From Notolepis coatsorum (lineage: Eukaryota; Chordata; Actinopteri; Aulopiformes; Paralepididae), in NCBI GenBank assembly GCA_963971535.1, contig OZ020589.1, positions 81,289,184-81,353,183 of the forward strand: a stretch of 64,000 nt of DNA, read 5' to 3'. The notes beneath the pieces were generated by a model. That model had not been told where the DNA came from and made no database searches. It worked only from the letters and a program-made list of their open reading frames with translations. Positions within the stretch are counted from its first letter, which is position 1; each line of letters opens with the position of its first letter. Shown here one piece after another: positions 35,736 through 44,677 of the stretch. A program made the position numbers and the translations under genes.

Positions 35736-35753
35736 TGGGCGCTCGTCCGGGAT
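35736..35753 (+). promoter_or_regulatory. Primer-binding site, proline-tRNA type
   Basis: TGGGCGCTCGTCCGGGAT lies 2 bases after the 5' LTR. It matches 17 of 18 bases of the well-known proline-tRNA primer site TGGGGGCTCGTCCGGGAT, so first-strand synthesis would have started from a tRNA-Pro. Confidence 0.85.
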
Positions 35754-36358
35754 CTTTTACCCCTAGAACTTTGTTTGGTGTTTTTTTTTTTTGTGTTACA
35801 CGGGGTGTCATGGTATTATGGTTTGGGTGGTGTTCGTTACATATGGTGTAACGTGGGGGCTGAGCCATTTCATCAAACAGGTGAGTATGCCGTATTTGTT
35901 TGTAATTTGATGTGACTACTTATGCTGTTAAAATATATAGTTTAGTGGGCACCACATGTAGATAGGGACATTATTTTCTGGTTGTTGGTTAGCGTCCTGT
36001 GCACCACGTACTCCTGGGGCGGTCAATGAAATGATTGGTATATGATCTTTGACTGGTAGCAGGTGTGGTTGAAGAAAGTTAGGTCTACAGGGCATTAGTT
36101 TAAGGGTAGGTAGATTAGTGCGGCCAGAAAACACAGGTAGTGTGGTAGGGCTTGATTTAGTGTTTCTTAGGGTAGACATGTGGTGGGCCGGTTTTGACTG
36201 CAGTTTAGACGTAGAAGCATATGTAGTCATATCAGGTTAGAAGGCGCACCTGTTTGGATTTGTTTGTTGGGTTTATTTTGTTTGTTTGAGTGTTTGGTGA
36301 GCATACCTGGTAGCACCTAACACCCTGCGTGTATGACACGTCTATTTAGGGTGGGTGT

Positions 36359-36392
<34 letters not shown>

Positions 36393-36601
36393 AACCTAGA
36401 AAGGTGCGCTCCGTAGAGCTCACATTTCCACCGCGTTCCCTTCTGGTTGTTATTATTGGCATTTAGCATTCTTCAGTGGTTCTTCAGTGGTTCTTCATGG
36501 TTCTTCAGTGGTTCTTCGTGGTTCTTCAGTGGTTCGTTGGGGGGGTCTTTGTGGTTCGTTAGTGGTTCTTCGTGTCTGTGAGGTAGGGTGTGTAGCTTGG
36601 G
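35754..36601 (+). other. Leader of Gmr1-like element
   Basis: Noncoding leader between primer site and gag. Contains a T run of about 30 bases (36359-36390) and an irregular tandem array of GTGGTTCTTCA-type 11-bp units at about 36473-36572. Confidence 0.7.
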
Positions 36602-38023
36602 GTGGCTGGTTCAGTGACAATGGCTTCCATCAGGGACTTTGTTGATCGCCCGTCTCATGAATTGTTAGACAAGTTTTCCAAAGAACAACTGCTAGAACTT
36701 GCTGTACACTACAGGGTAGAGCTTTCTGCAGGGGAGAAACGTTTGAAGCCGTCTGCCTTGAGTGCGTTAAGGTGGTTACTCGTTAGGGAGCAGGTGCTTG
36801 AGGAGAGGGTGGAGGAGCCTCCTTCGTCTGGCGCATCTCCGCTATTACCTGGTGTGGAGGGTGACTGGAGGATAAGGGAGTTGGAGTTTAAGGAAAGGCA
36901 GCTAGAGCGAGAGCGTGAGGAGAGGAGAGAGGAGCGTGAGCTTAAGGAGAGAGAGAGGAGAGAGGAGCGTGAGCTTAAAGAGAGGAAAGAGGAGCGGGAG
37001 CTTAAGGAGAGACAAATGTTGCTGGAGGAGAGACAAATGTTGCTGGTGCACGAGCGTGCGCAGAAGGAGCTTGAGTTTAAGCATGCTGCCTTACAGGCGG
37101 GTGCTCTGCAGCCAGAGTCACGTTCCGGGTTTGATGTAGGCAGGAATATTAGGATGGTGCCACCATTTTTTGAGAAAGACGTGGAAAGATATTTTCCCCT
37201 TTTTGAACGGGTGGCAACCACATTGAAGTGGCCTGATACCGCCTGGACACTGCTGCTGCAATGTGTTTTAGTTGGTAGGGCACAAGAAGCCTTCACTGCT
37301 CTGTCCCTTGAACAAAGCGCTGATTATGAGCTGGTTAAAGCTTCCATTTTGAGGGCTTATGAGTTGGTCCCCGAGGCCTATCGTCAGCGTTTTAGAGGTT
37401 ATCGCAGGTCGGAGGGGCAGTCTTATGTTGAATTTGAAAGGGAGAAGGAGAACCTGTTTGACAGGTGGTGCACTTCTCAGAAGGCAGAGTCAAGAGAGCA
37501 GCTTAGGCAGTTGATTCTCCTAGAGGAATTTAAAAGATGTGTTCCTGATACCGTTTCCACACATCTAAATGAGCGTAAGGTATCGAAGATAGGCGACGCC
37601 GCTGTCTTCGCTGATGAGTTCGTGTTGACACACAAGTCCGTGTTTTTGGAGGACTACCGTGTTGAGTCCGGGGATAGGCGTCCTGTTCAGGGGGGCCGTT
37701 TCCCAAAACCTGTGTCTGCTGGTCAGTTAACTTCACCTCCTAGGCGGGGTGGTTCTGCTGGTGCATTCCCAGAAGGGATTATCTGTTTCTACTGTAAAGA
37801 ACCTGGTCATATCGTTGCTGGGTGCCCGGTGCTTGAGCAGAAAAATGTCAGAACCGTGGCTCTGGTAGAAACCATATGCAGAACGCCTATGCCAACGTTA
37901 GATGGGGATGGGGGAAGTATCAAACGTGTGGACAAAGAGCTCGAGGGTTCCTCAAGGTTTATGATGAATGGATTTGTTTCCCTGACTAATGCACTAGAGT
38001 CCAAACAGGCTATACAATTTTGA
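36602..38023 (+). CDS. Gag of Gmr1-like gypsy element, SCAN-like
   Basis: A 473-codon ORF for the particle protein. An N-terminal helical segment (SHELLDKFSKEQLLELAVHY, about residues 18-37) resembles the head of several fish gypsy Gags. Residues about 90-160 are a charged coiled coil of repeated REERELKER units, encoded by an AGGAGCGTGAGCTTAAGGAG-type minisatellite. The capsid-like part has MVPPFFEKDVERYF then WPDTAWTLLLQC. About residues 259-345 (YRQRFRGYRRSEGQSYVEFE to LLEEFKRCVPDTV) strongly resemble the SCAN domain, which is known to derive from Gmr1-like Gags. A CCHC knuckle (CFYCKEPGHIVAGC) lies at residues 395-408. The frame is intact, but the link to the protease is broken near 38007. 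Confidence 0.88.
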   Translation: MAGSVTMASIRDFVDRPSHELLDKFSKEQLLELAVHYRVELSAGEKRLKPSALSALRWLLVREQVLEERVEEPPSSGASPLLPGVEGDWRIRELEFKERQLEREREERREERELKERERREERELKERKEERELKERQMLLEERQMLLVHERAQKELEFKHAALQAGALQPESRSGFDVGRNIRMVPPFFEKDVERYFPLFERVATTLKWPDTAWTLLLQCVLVGRAQEAFTALSLEQSADYELVKASILRAYELVPEAYRQRFRGYRRSEGQSYVEFEREKENLFDRWCTSQKAESREQLRQLILLEEFKRCVPDTVSTHLNERKVSKIGDAAVFADEFVLTHKSVFLEDYRVESGDRRPVQGGRFPKPVSAGQLTSPPRRGGSAGAFPEGIICFYCKEPGHIVAGCPVLEQKNVRTVALVETICRTPMPTLDGDGGSIKRVDKELEGSSRFMMNGFVSLTNALESKQAIQF

Positions 38024-39120
38024 GAGATACCGTTGCTTTTCAGTCCCTCATTCTGGAGGGGGTTTTGCCGTTTTCAGAAAACTCTTCTTTGCATTCCGGT
38101 GTCGTTGTTCGGGGCTTTGGGGGTGGATTTGTGGATGCACCTTTGCATGAGGTCACGCTCAATTCTCCCTTAGTATCAGGCAATGTTGTTGTGGGGGTAT
38201 GTTCTCACATTCCCATAAAGGGGGTGTCCTTCATTCTAGGGAATGATTTGGCTGGTGACAAAGTGCTGGCTACTCCGGTTGTAACTCCCATTTCTGAGGT
38301 CTCTAATGAGCTGGCACAGAAACATCCAGGAGTGTTTCCTGTGTGTGCTGTGGCACGAGAAATGTCAAAGGACAAAAGTGATGTTGTTGATACTTCGACT
38401 TGGGACATTACACTTAGTGACACATTCTTTGTTGAATTAAAATGTGTACCTGTTGAGAATTTTGGAAAGCACACGGTGGATGTACCTCTGCATAATGATT
38501 CTCTTGATTGTGGCTTTGTGTTAGGCCCGGTGGTGAAACCAGAGTTTACATGTGTGCCGGAGAAGCATGTGACAGGAGATGATATGGCAGCGCAATGTCT
38601 CAAGGTCTTCCCAGCCTGTACGGTGGCTGAGGCCACGAACGAATTGGAGGATGAGTGTGGGAAGGATGCTATGAGAGGTGCTGTTGTTTCATGTGACACC
38701 GTTCTAGTTGGAGAGGCTACTAAGCCTGACTTAGGCTGCCAGCCTTCCCACAGTAGCTCTATTGTCCCTAATGTTTCACTTGTGGGCAGGGATGGTCCCA
38801 ATATGTCAGTTGATGATTCTGACATTGATCCACATGTCCACACTGATTCTCTGCCATGCACTAGGTGTGATGGTCAACCTAGTTACCTGTGTCCTGTGGA
38901 GCAGGAGCCGCCTTCGCGACCTGGTCTGTGGAGTGGCAGCCATTTTGTTTTTGATCAGGACAATGTTATTTTGGGTGACGCCATTTTAGATGGTGTTCCA
39001 GACGTTATTGTGACTGTCGTACTGCCATGTTCCCGGTACACTGGGGCTGTACCTGAGGCGGTACATCCTACTCTGGATGTTCACGGTTTGCAGTATCCTG
39101 AACTGCCAGTCCAATCCAAT
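38020..39120 (+). pseudogene. Protease and linker region of Gmr1-like element
   Basis: Follows gag in another frame. The first codons (ILRDTVAFQS near 38013) align with the aspartic protease active site, normally DTGA; here the glycine codon reads valine (DTVA), likely inactivating it. The next part (VPLHEV-like PLHEVTLNSPLV, then VSFILGNDLAG) is the rest of the protease domain. After about 38330 the sequence is a long acidic region with several Cys-containing segments that I cannot assign, possibly the linker before the missing integrase and reverse transcriptase. The ORF ends within a LINE tail near 39120. The start ATG at 38020 overlaps the gag stop and is probably fortuitous. Confidence 0.7.
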
Positions 39121-39340
39121 CCAATCCAACTTTATTTATAAAGCGCTTTAACAGCCACAGGGGCACAAAGTGCTGTACAGGGGGAGCATATTAAAAACTA
39201 TTAGCAGCACTAAAAAAAAAAAAAAAAAAAAAACAAGAGTACCAAAACAGAGATAAAAAAACATTAGGTAAATATAGGCAGCAATACAAGTTTAAATAGA
39301 TCAGAGTACTTAAAAAAAAAAAAAAAAAAAAAAAAAACGT
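39112..39340 (-). mobile_element. LINE 3'-end fragment inside the Gmr1-like element
   Basis: On the minus strand this reads AAGCGCTTTATAAATAAAGT and then a TTGGATTGGATTGG tail, the typical 3' terminus of many fish LINEs of the L2/CR1 group and their SINEs. Two A runs (about 39212-39233 and 39313-39336) follow. It replaces the expected pol sequence between protease and RNase H. Confidence 0.6.
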
Positions 39341-39393
39341 AACGTAAGTGCCAGGTGGGATGGATATGGGTGCAGTGGTGGTATCAGTGATCT

Positions 39394-39718
39394 ATGGTTT
39401 TTGTTGTGCTGTGTTCTGTTCTGTTAAGCGCAGTTCTCAGGTTGATTTTGGTTTGCAGTATAATTTTGACAGATCGGAATCAGTGGTCGTGTTCGACAGG
39501 GGCCGACCCGGTTCTTGCCTTGAACCATTTTGATGTTTACGTTGGATCCTCCAGTTTACCCCTTGTTGTGTATACAGACCATAACCCTTTGGTTTTTCTT
39601 CACAGCATGGTGAACTCGAACCATCGTTTGATGCGATGGAGTTTGTTCCTCCAGGCGTATAACTTGGATATTCGCCACATCGTGGGAGGGACAACGTTCT
39701 AGCAGACGCCCTCTCACG
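39394..39718 (+). pseudogene. RNase H remnant of Gmr1-like element
   Basis: About 60 recognisable codons of a gypsy-type RNase H C-terminal half: FDVYVGSSSLPLVVYTDHNP, LVFLHSMVNSNHRLMRWSLF and LDIRHIVGG, then a frameshift before the last conserved residues (the ALSR motif is visible in another frame near 39706). It lies about 145 bases upstream of the 3' LTR with no integrase between. In most gypsy elements integrase would stand here; in Gmr1-like elements integrase precedes the reverse transcriptase. Confidence 0.8.
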
Positions 39719-39860
39719 ATCATAGTACCGGTGTTTGTGATACCCGTTATCGCTGTTGTGGTAGTGGCCCTGACAACTAAGGGGTCACAGTTGTTTTTTG
39801 TTTTGTTTATGGGTTGTTGTGTAGTGGTTGCCTCTTGGGCAACCAGTTTGGTGGGGGAGG

Positions 39861-40167
39861 TGTTATGTACTAGAGGCCTGATCACTCCTGTGTCACCGGG
39901 CATGCAGGTGAGGCCTGCCAATTAGCCAATTAGTGCTGATTGGTTACCTGCTGGGAGCTTTAAAGGCAGACCTAGTAACACACATGCAGTGTCTGTGCTT
40001 GGAGAAAGAGCTGTTAGGTTCTTCAGTCCTTGTCCGTTGGGTTTGCACTAGTACCTTAGTTACATTTACCTTAATAGTTCCTTGAGTTAGTAGCACTTTG
40101 AGTTAGAGCACAGGGTTTTGGTGTTGGTTTGCACATAGGTTGAGTGCCCCTGAGCCAGGGTTGTAAC
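39861..40167 (+). repeat. 3' LTR of Gmr1-like element
   Basis: Second copy of the 307-bp LTR, preceded by the polypurine tract GGTGGGGGAGG. It ends in TGTAAC and is followed by LINE-derived DNA. Confidence 0.93.
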
Positions 40168-40950
40168 CGAAAATAGAAACTGTGAGAGACTCCCTGGACC
40201 TGCTGCAGTTTGATCACCAGGTGCATGTGGGAGTGGAAGACACCATTATCTCTGTGCTTTGCAGGGCCTCCTCCCACCTGGAGAGGGCTGGGAACAAGAT
40301 AACACTGTTGACCTTTCCAGTGCTTTTAACACCATGCAGCCTCCCCTGCTGATGGATAGGCTGAGAGAGATGCAGGTATACACACCCACAGTGTCTAGAT
40401 CAGTGGTACTCCACTCGCAGCTCGTTGATGATGTTGAGGCTCTTAAGTAGTCTCTAATTTAGTACCAATTGATCTTGGGTTGCGCTCTATGCACCTGCGC
40501 TCACACTTTGTGTCAATGGAAAGCTATTGTGAAGCTAAAATGGCAAAAGGAAATGATAAAAATGTAAGTATGAAGAAGAGTTGGCTACAGGACATTCAAA
40601 GACACCTGACGTCCAGTAACGAGGCCTACCGACTATTCTGAAGGAGGCAAAATAACTGAAACAAGTCAAACAGGAGGTAGTACAGAGCCCGATTACAAAA
40701 GTATTGTGTTGCAGGACTTTCACAAATCCTACTGAGTTGGGTAAGTACAATGTTTATTTCATACCAACCATTTATATACTTTTGTGCAGTAAAACTGAAG
40801 TTATCTCTCTTTCCCCCTCTGCCTCTGTGTGTCTTTCTCTCTGTGGCTCCTGAGTTGGCCAAGTCTGAGTACCACTGGTCTAGATCACTGACTACCTGAC
40901 TCAACCCAAGAGCCAGTGGCGAATATTCATGGAGGCCAAGGGAAGCCAAG
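40168..40950 (+). pseudogene. Rex1/CR1-like LINE scrap, interrupted
   Basis: Plus-strand LINE remains on both sides of a hAT-type element. Before it, VGVEDTIISVLCRASSHLER (about 40232) and a degraded SSAFNTMQPPLLMDRLREMQV (about 40317-40375) match the reverse transcriptase of Rex1/CR1-type LINEs in two frames. After it (40886 onward) the sequence continues as SLTT then LNPRAS-like codons, fitting the same ORF. It is closely related to the fragment at 12240-12636. Confidence 0.6.
40401..40877. mobile_element. hAT-type non-autonomous element (Charlie-like ends)
   Basis: A 477-bp element with terminal inverted repeats CAGTGGTACTC (40401-40411) and its complement (40867-40877), flanked by a perfect 8-bp target duplication GTCTAGAT (40393-40400 and 40878-40885). 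Eight-base duplications and CAGTGGT-type ends are hallmarks of hAT elements. It has no transposase and needs one in trans. Confidence 0.93.
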
Positions 40951-41399
40951 CTTCCCCAAAAATATAAACAGTACAAAAATGTAAAATTTAAAATATAAGA
41001 TACATTTTTTTAAATATTTTTTATAGTTTACAATAATAGAAAAATCATTATTTTTCATCTCTGTGTTATAATAATTTTCTCCCTCCTGGAGAAATTAACC
41101 GAACAAGCGAAACTGCGCCCACTCTCTCTAACACTGTCACTGACTGAGGCAGCCCATAGTCTGACTGACTGACAGTCTGCCAGCCTGGTACCATTATTTT
41201 GATTTACATTTGGAGGCTTTTGGACGCTAGGCAGTTTTTATTTTATTTTATTTATTTTTATTTTATTCGTCCTATTGCTTAATTATTAGCCAATACGATT
41301 CGAGCTGGGTTGGGCTTAGCGCCTAAGCCTTAACACGGCCCAGCTTGGTTCTAGGTAGGGGAATATATTCTAATTTAGCTTCTGGCCAATCAAATCACA
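40951..41399. other. No gene seen
   Basis: AT-rich stretch with a TTTTATTT run near 41239-41268. No supported ORF or element ends. Confidence 0.4.
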
Positions 41400-41403
41400 T
41401 TAA

Positions 41404-42340
41404 CCCTTTATTCGCCAAGGACGAGTTTCCACGTCATTCTCCGCCATGCGTAATCTGCCAATGACGCCGTAAGGCGTCTTTGAGATCAATATTTAAAAAA
41501 TCTGTGATGGCAATCATATTTTACCCACGGAGTCTTGAGATCTCCTGTTGATCTCCTCTCAACTCTCCAACGGTTCAAGAGCGCCATCTGGCGGATCGCC
41601 CAAACAGGAAGTGAGGCGCCGGAAGTGGTGCTCATCCATATTCGGTCCGGGCACTCGCTATCGTTAGCGGGACTCTAGCTCGACACACTGGACAGCGATC
41701 AGTTGCCAATAACTCGATAAACAACATGATTTGGACGTATATACTATTATACAACCTGGAAATGGATCACATATATCAACATCCCATAATCGAGAACTTT
41801 CTGCTCGACGCTGACCACCCAACGGTCAGAGGAAGATGCGGTAAGTTTCAGCGTGTTTGATTGTTATTAAACGTATAATCTGCTCTGATATATATATCGC
41901 CCATACTAAATAAATTATTTAACGTCAGCCACGGACTTATAACCCCCCCCCTCCGGTCACCAGCAGATGATGAGGCAGGACGTTTAGGACCTTGTACAAT
42001 TGAAAGTTTTAATATGACGTCAATCGGTATCAAACTACATTTGATGATGTAATATATGTATTTATAGCTATAACTCGCTTTCTGCAGAATGCTGCAGAAA
42101 ACGATAAAAACATATTTATACTTTAGACCGTATTTTAGTATGAATATGTGAATGAAAAAGTAGAACGTTGCTACATCCTAAAAAACGATAGATACTTGAC
42201 GTTGAATGGGCCATAGTAATGTCAATTTAGCAATACAATTTAAAAAGTTATAGCCCTGCAAAAAAGGGGAACATCTCCATAGATTTATAGTGGTGGCAGA
42301 GAGGGGATTAAGATCAGAATAATCCCTGGCAGATAAAGGG
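41404..42340. mobile_element. piggyBac-type non-autonomous element
   Basis: A 937-bp element flanked by TTAA (41400-41403 and 42341-42344), with terminal inverted repeats CCCTTTATTCGCCAAGGA on the left and, in complement, CCCTTTATCTGCCAGGGA on the right. TTAA duplication and C-rich ends are diagnostic of piggyBac elements. No transposase ORF remains. Confidence 0.85.
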
Positions 42341-42344
42341 TTAA

Positions 42345-43099
42345 AAGCTAAACGTGACCAAACGTCATTGCCTCGCGGGCACTTTCGAATTCTCTAGTAC
42401 TGTACATAGCGTTGCAATCATGGAAGAAGGAGATATTGTCGACTAGCTGGCTTGCTAGCTAACATTATGTAATGTTATGCGAGCATTGTTTGATTGATTG
42501 ATTGAAAACTTTATTAACGAATAACGATGCAATGAAGGATATAGCACTAGTTAGAGGGGAAATTCGGATTCCTCTCTCGGATTCATTCATTGAGCACCAA
42601 CTTATTTTTCGCCGGCGGGACCTTTACTGGGGACCAGCACAGCACACCACTGTGGATATTCTGATTTAACAACAAATCTATCTGTCCAGGAGGACCACAT
42701 TGACCAGGTATGCCTGCAATGCATAGGCTAGCTTGGTTGCTAACTAACGTTATCATCAGGCTAGCTTGGATGCTAACTAATGTTATCAGGCTAGCTTGGT
42801 TGCTAACTAACGTAACCAAGCTAGCTTGGTTGTAGCCCCTTTCGTGACTGCGATGCAAGCCAGGGGCTCGAATACACAGTAACTTATTCCTCCGTAGTAG
42901 CCAGGTTAATTTGCACCACCAAGCACTGCTTAAAAGCTAGCGGTGGGTCCAAAATATATCAGATATAAATTTCAAAGGTACCCTGCGTTCCATTAGAGTT
43001 TCACACAGACACACACACACGGCAGGGTTTGAAAGCTCGGCGTTGCTAATAAACATTTTAAATCATTTTTATAAACTGGTCAACACTGCTCAAAAAGGG
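42345..43099. repeat. Repeat-rich stretch before L1 copy C
   Basis: Holds an irregular tandem array of GGCTAGCTTGGTTGCTAACT units (about 42725-42836, four copies of 34-41 bp) and, at 42509-42520, a TGAT run next to AAAACTTTATTAAC resembling a short LINE tail on the minus strand. No coding sequence was supported. Confidence 0.6.
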
Positions 43100-43277
43100 A
43101 GGACGCCGAGCATGTAAGACATGCTTTTCGCCGCTCCACCGTTGTGTGACAAACTTCAATTATAAATAGTCCTTTAACAATGTTTTTTCTTTTGGGACTT
43201 TGGACACTGGACAACGTATGTTCATTTACCAGTCAGGCAGACTTTTCTACACTTTAAATCTTCTAAACTTTAAGTCC

Positions 43278-44172
43278 ATGGGTCCTGTTAAACCCAAATT
43301 AAGAACGAAGCGTGCAGGACAACAAACAATCTTTGATCAGCCACCCGGGCCACCCCCACCACACGCGCCAGCTGCTAACATGGACAGCGGCAGCGCCTCT
43401 GATCTAGGGGCCTTACAATCAATGCTGAACTCGCTGAAGGAAGATATTTGTGGCACAATTGACTCATCAGTGCGCACGGAGCTGGTGAATATTACCGAAC
43501 CATTGCTGCTGAAAATAAATGAACACAGGCAAACCATCTGCGAGTTGGAACGTGCGACGAGCGATCACAGTGACCAGCTCTCCTCGCTTGACTCCACTGT
43601 TAAGGAGCTCACGTCACAGGTGAAATTATTAACAGACAAATGTGAGGACCTAGATGGGAGATCGAGGAGGAACAACCTTCGACTTGTGTGGATACCTGAG
43701 GGCTCGGAGGGTCCGCGCCCAACGGAATTCATCGGCCGCTTACTCAAGAACCTACTGGGCCTGGATGATGAGCCCCTACTCGACAGAGCCCATCGCACTT
43801 TGCGGGCTAAACCCAAAGAGGGAGGGACGCCTCATCATCATCATCAGGGTCCACTTCTTTCATCTCTGAAACAAAATCCTACGTCGGGCCAGCGCGACCT
43901 CCCGTGATACCCCTCTACTCTTCCAAGGCAAAAGGCTCTCTATTTTCCCTCATTACACCGTCGCTGTTTCCAAGAAGAGGGCTGCGTTTGGAGGAGTGAA
44001 ACATGAACTCCATGCCTGTCCTGGTATCAAGTTTGGGCTGATGTTTCCTGCGGTTCTGAAAATCACTCTGCCGAGTGGTTCAACGCACACGTTTGAAGAC
44101 CCGGCCGCCGCCTCGACTTTCATAAACACTAAACTGAGAAAAGCGGTTCCCCAGACTGTAACCATCAGCTGA
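43278..44172 (+). pseudogene. LINE ORF1 protein remnant (copy C)
   Basis: ORF1 of copy C. The start MGPVKPKLRTKRAGQQ at 43278 is preferred over the upstream in-frame ATG at 43200, since a basic head is usual. A Pro-rich stretch is followed by a coiled-coil-like region (about 43400-43640), an RRM-like segment (RRNNLRLVWIPEGSEG near 43668) and a linker (LDRAHRTLRAKPKEGG). The frame then shifts near 43820 and an in-frame TGA occurs at 43867-43869. The C-terminal domain continues in the other frame (FPHYTVAV, IKFGLMFPAVLKITLPSG) to a stop at 44172. A CATCATCATCATCA run at 43833-43846 at the shift suggests slippage. Confidence 0.82.
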
Positions 44173-44539
44173 ACGGCAAGTTCATAATTCATGTCCATAT
44201 GAGCATATACAGACTATTTCATTTTGGGACTACGATATCTCACAATATTAACATTTGTCACTTAACCACGGAAGGGGTGGTGTTTATCTCCCTTTCTCAT
44301 TTCTCTTAGGGGGTGTTAAGAGTAGTAATAGTGGGTTATGCGTGCGTCCAATTTGAGGATACGCATCAGCATGGGAGGGAGGGAGGGGGAGGGGGGAGGG
44401 AAGGGTTTGTTTACATTTACAGTTATTTTTGTGCGATGTTTATACTGTTGTTGTTTTTTCTATGACTTGGCCACTGTACATTAAAAATACTATTAGGACA
44501 TACTTTTCGATGTTACTCATTGTACACTCAACACCAGTC

Positions 44540-44677
44540 TATGACTCAACCTAAAACCTCACAGCAGATTGGAGGAGTGGTCAAATTTACTAGTTGGAAT
44601 TGTAAGGGCTTAAATCAGCCAATCAAATGTAGTAAAGTACTGGGGCATCTTCAGAATTTGGGGGTTCATATAGCTTT
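44540..44677 (+). pseudogene. LINE ORF2 start, endonuclease N terminus (copy C)
   Basis: The frame from 44520 reads IGGVVKFTSWNCKGLNQP and LGHLQNLGVHIAF, the start of an L1-type endonuclease (the SWN motif is the conserved opening). At 44677 it enters the LTR of the inserted retrovirus-like element, so the ORF's last codons (VYFEHRS) are foreign. The continuation, LQET, lies at 55812. The initiator Met is uncertain: the ATG at 44520 is in frame. Confidence 0.8.

Larger units (their letters stand above)
35426..40167 (+). mobile_element. Ty3/gypsy LTR element, Gmr1-like, deleted
   Basis: A plus-strand LTR element with 307-bp LTRs at 35426-35732 and 39861-40167, starting TGTTATGTAC and ending CGTAAC or TGTAAC. 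They differ by only a few bases. Inside are a proline-tRNA-type primer site, gag, protease, a block of foreign LINE-tail sequence, an RNase H remnant and a polypurine tract (GGTGGGGGAGG, 39850-39860). Reverse transcriptase and integrase are missing. No target duplication was found: the flanks read ACAGC and CGAAA. The Gag and the RNase H position suggest the Gmr1 lineage. Confidence 0.85.
43100..44677 (+). mobile_element. L1-type LINE, copy C, 5' part
   Basis: A third plus-strand L1-type LINE, from a different subfamily than copies A and B. It includes a 5' UTR, ORF1 (43278-44172), a spacer and the first 40 or so codons of ORF2. It is cut at 44677 by a retrovirus-like element with target duplication CTTT and resumes at 55808; it is cut again at 56822. 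The 5' boundary is approximate. Confidence 0.8.

Noticed and set aside
37990..38025. Programmed frameshift between Gag and protease of the Gmr1-like element
   Set aside because: The sequence has a short T run but no clear slippery heptamer with a structure after it; ordinary decay explains the break more simply.
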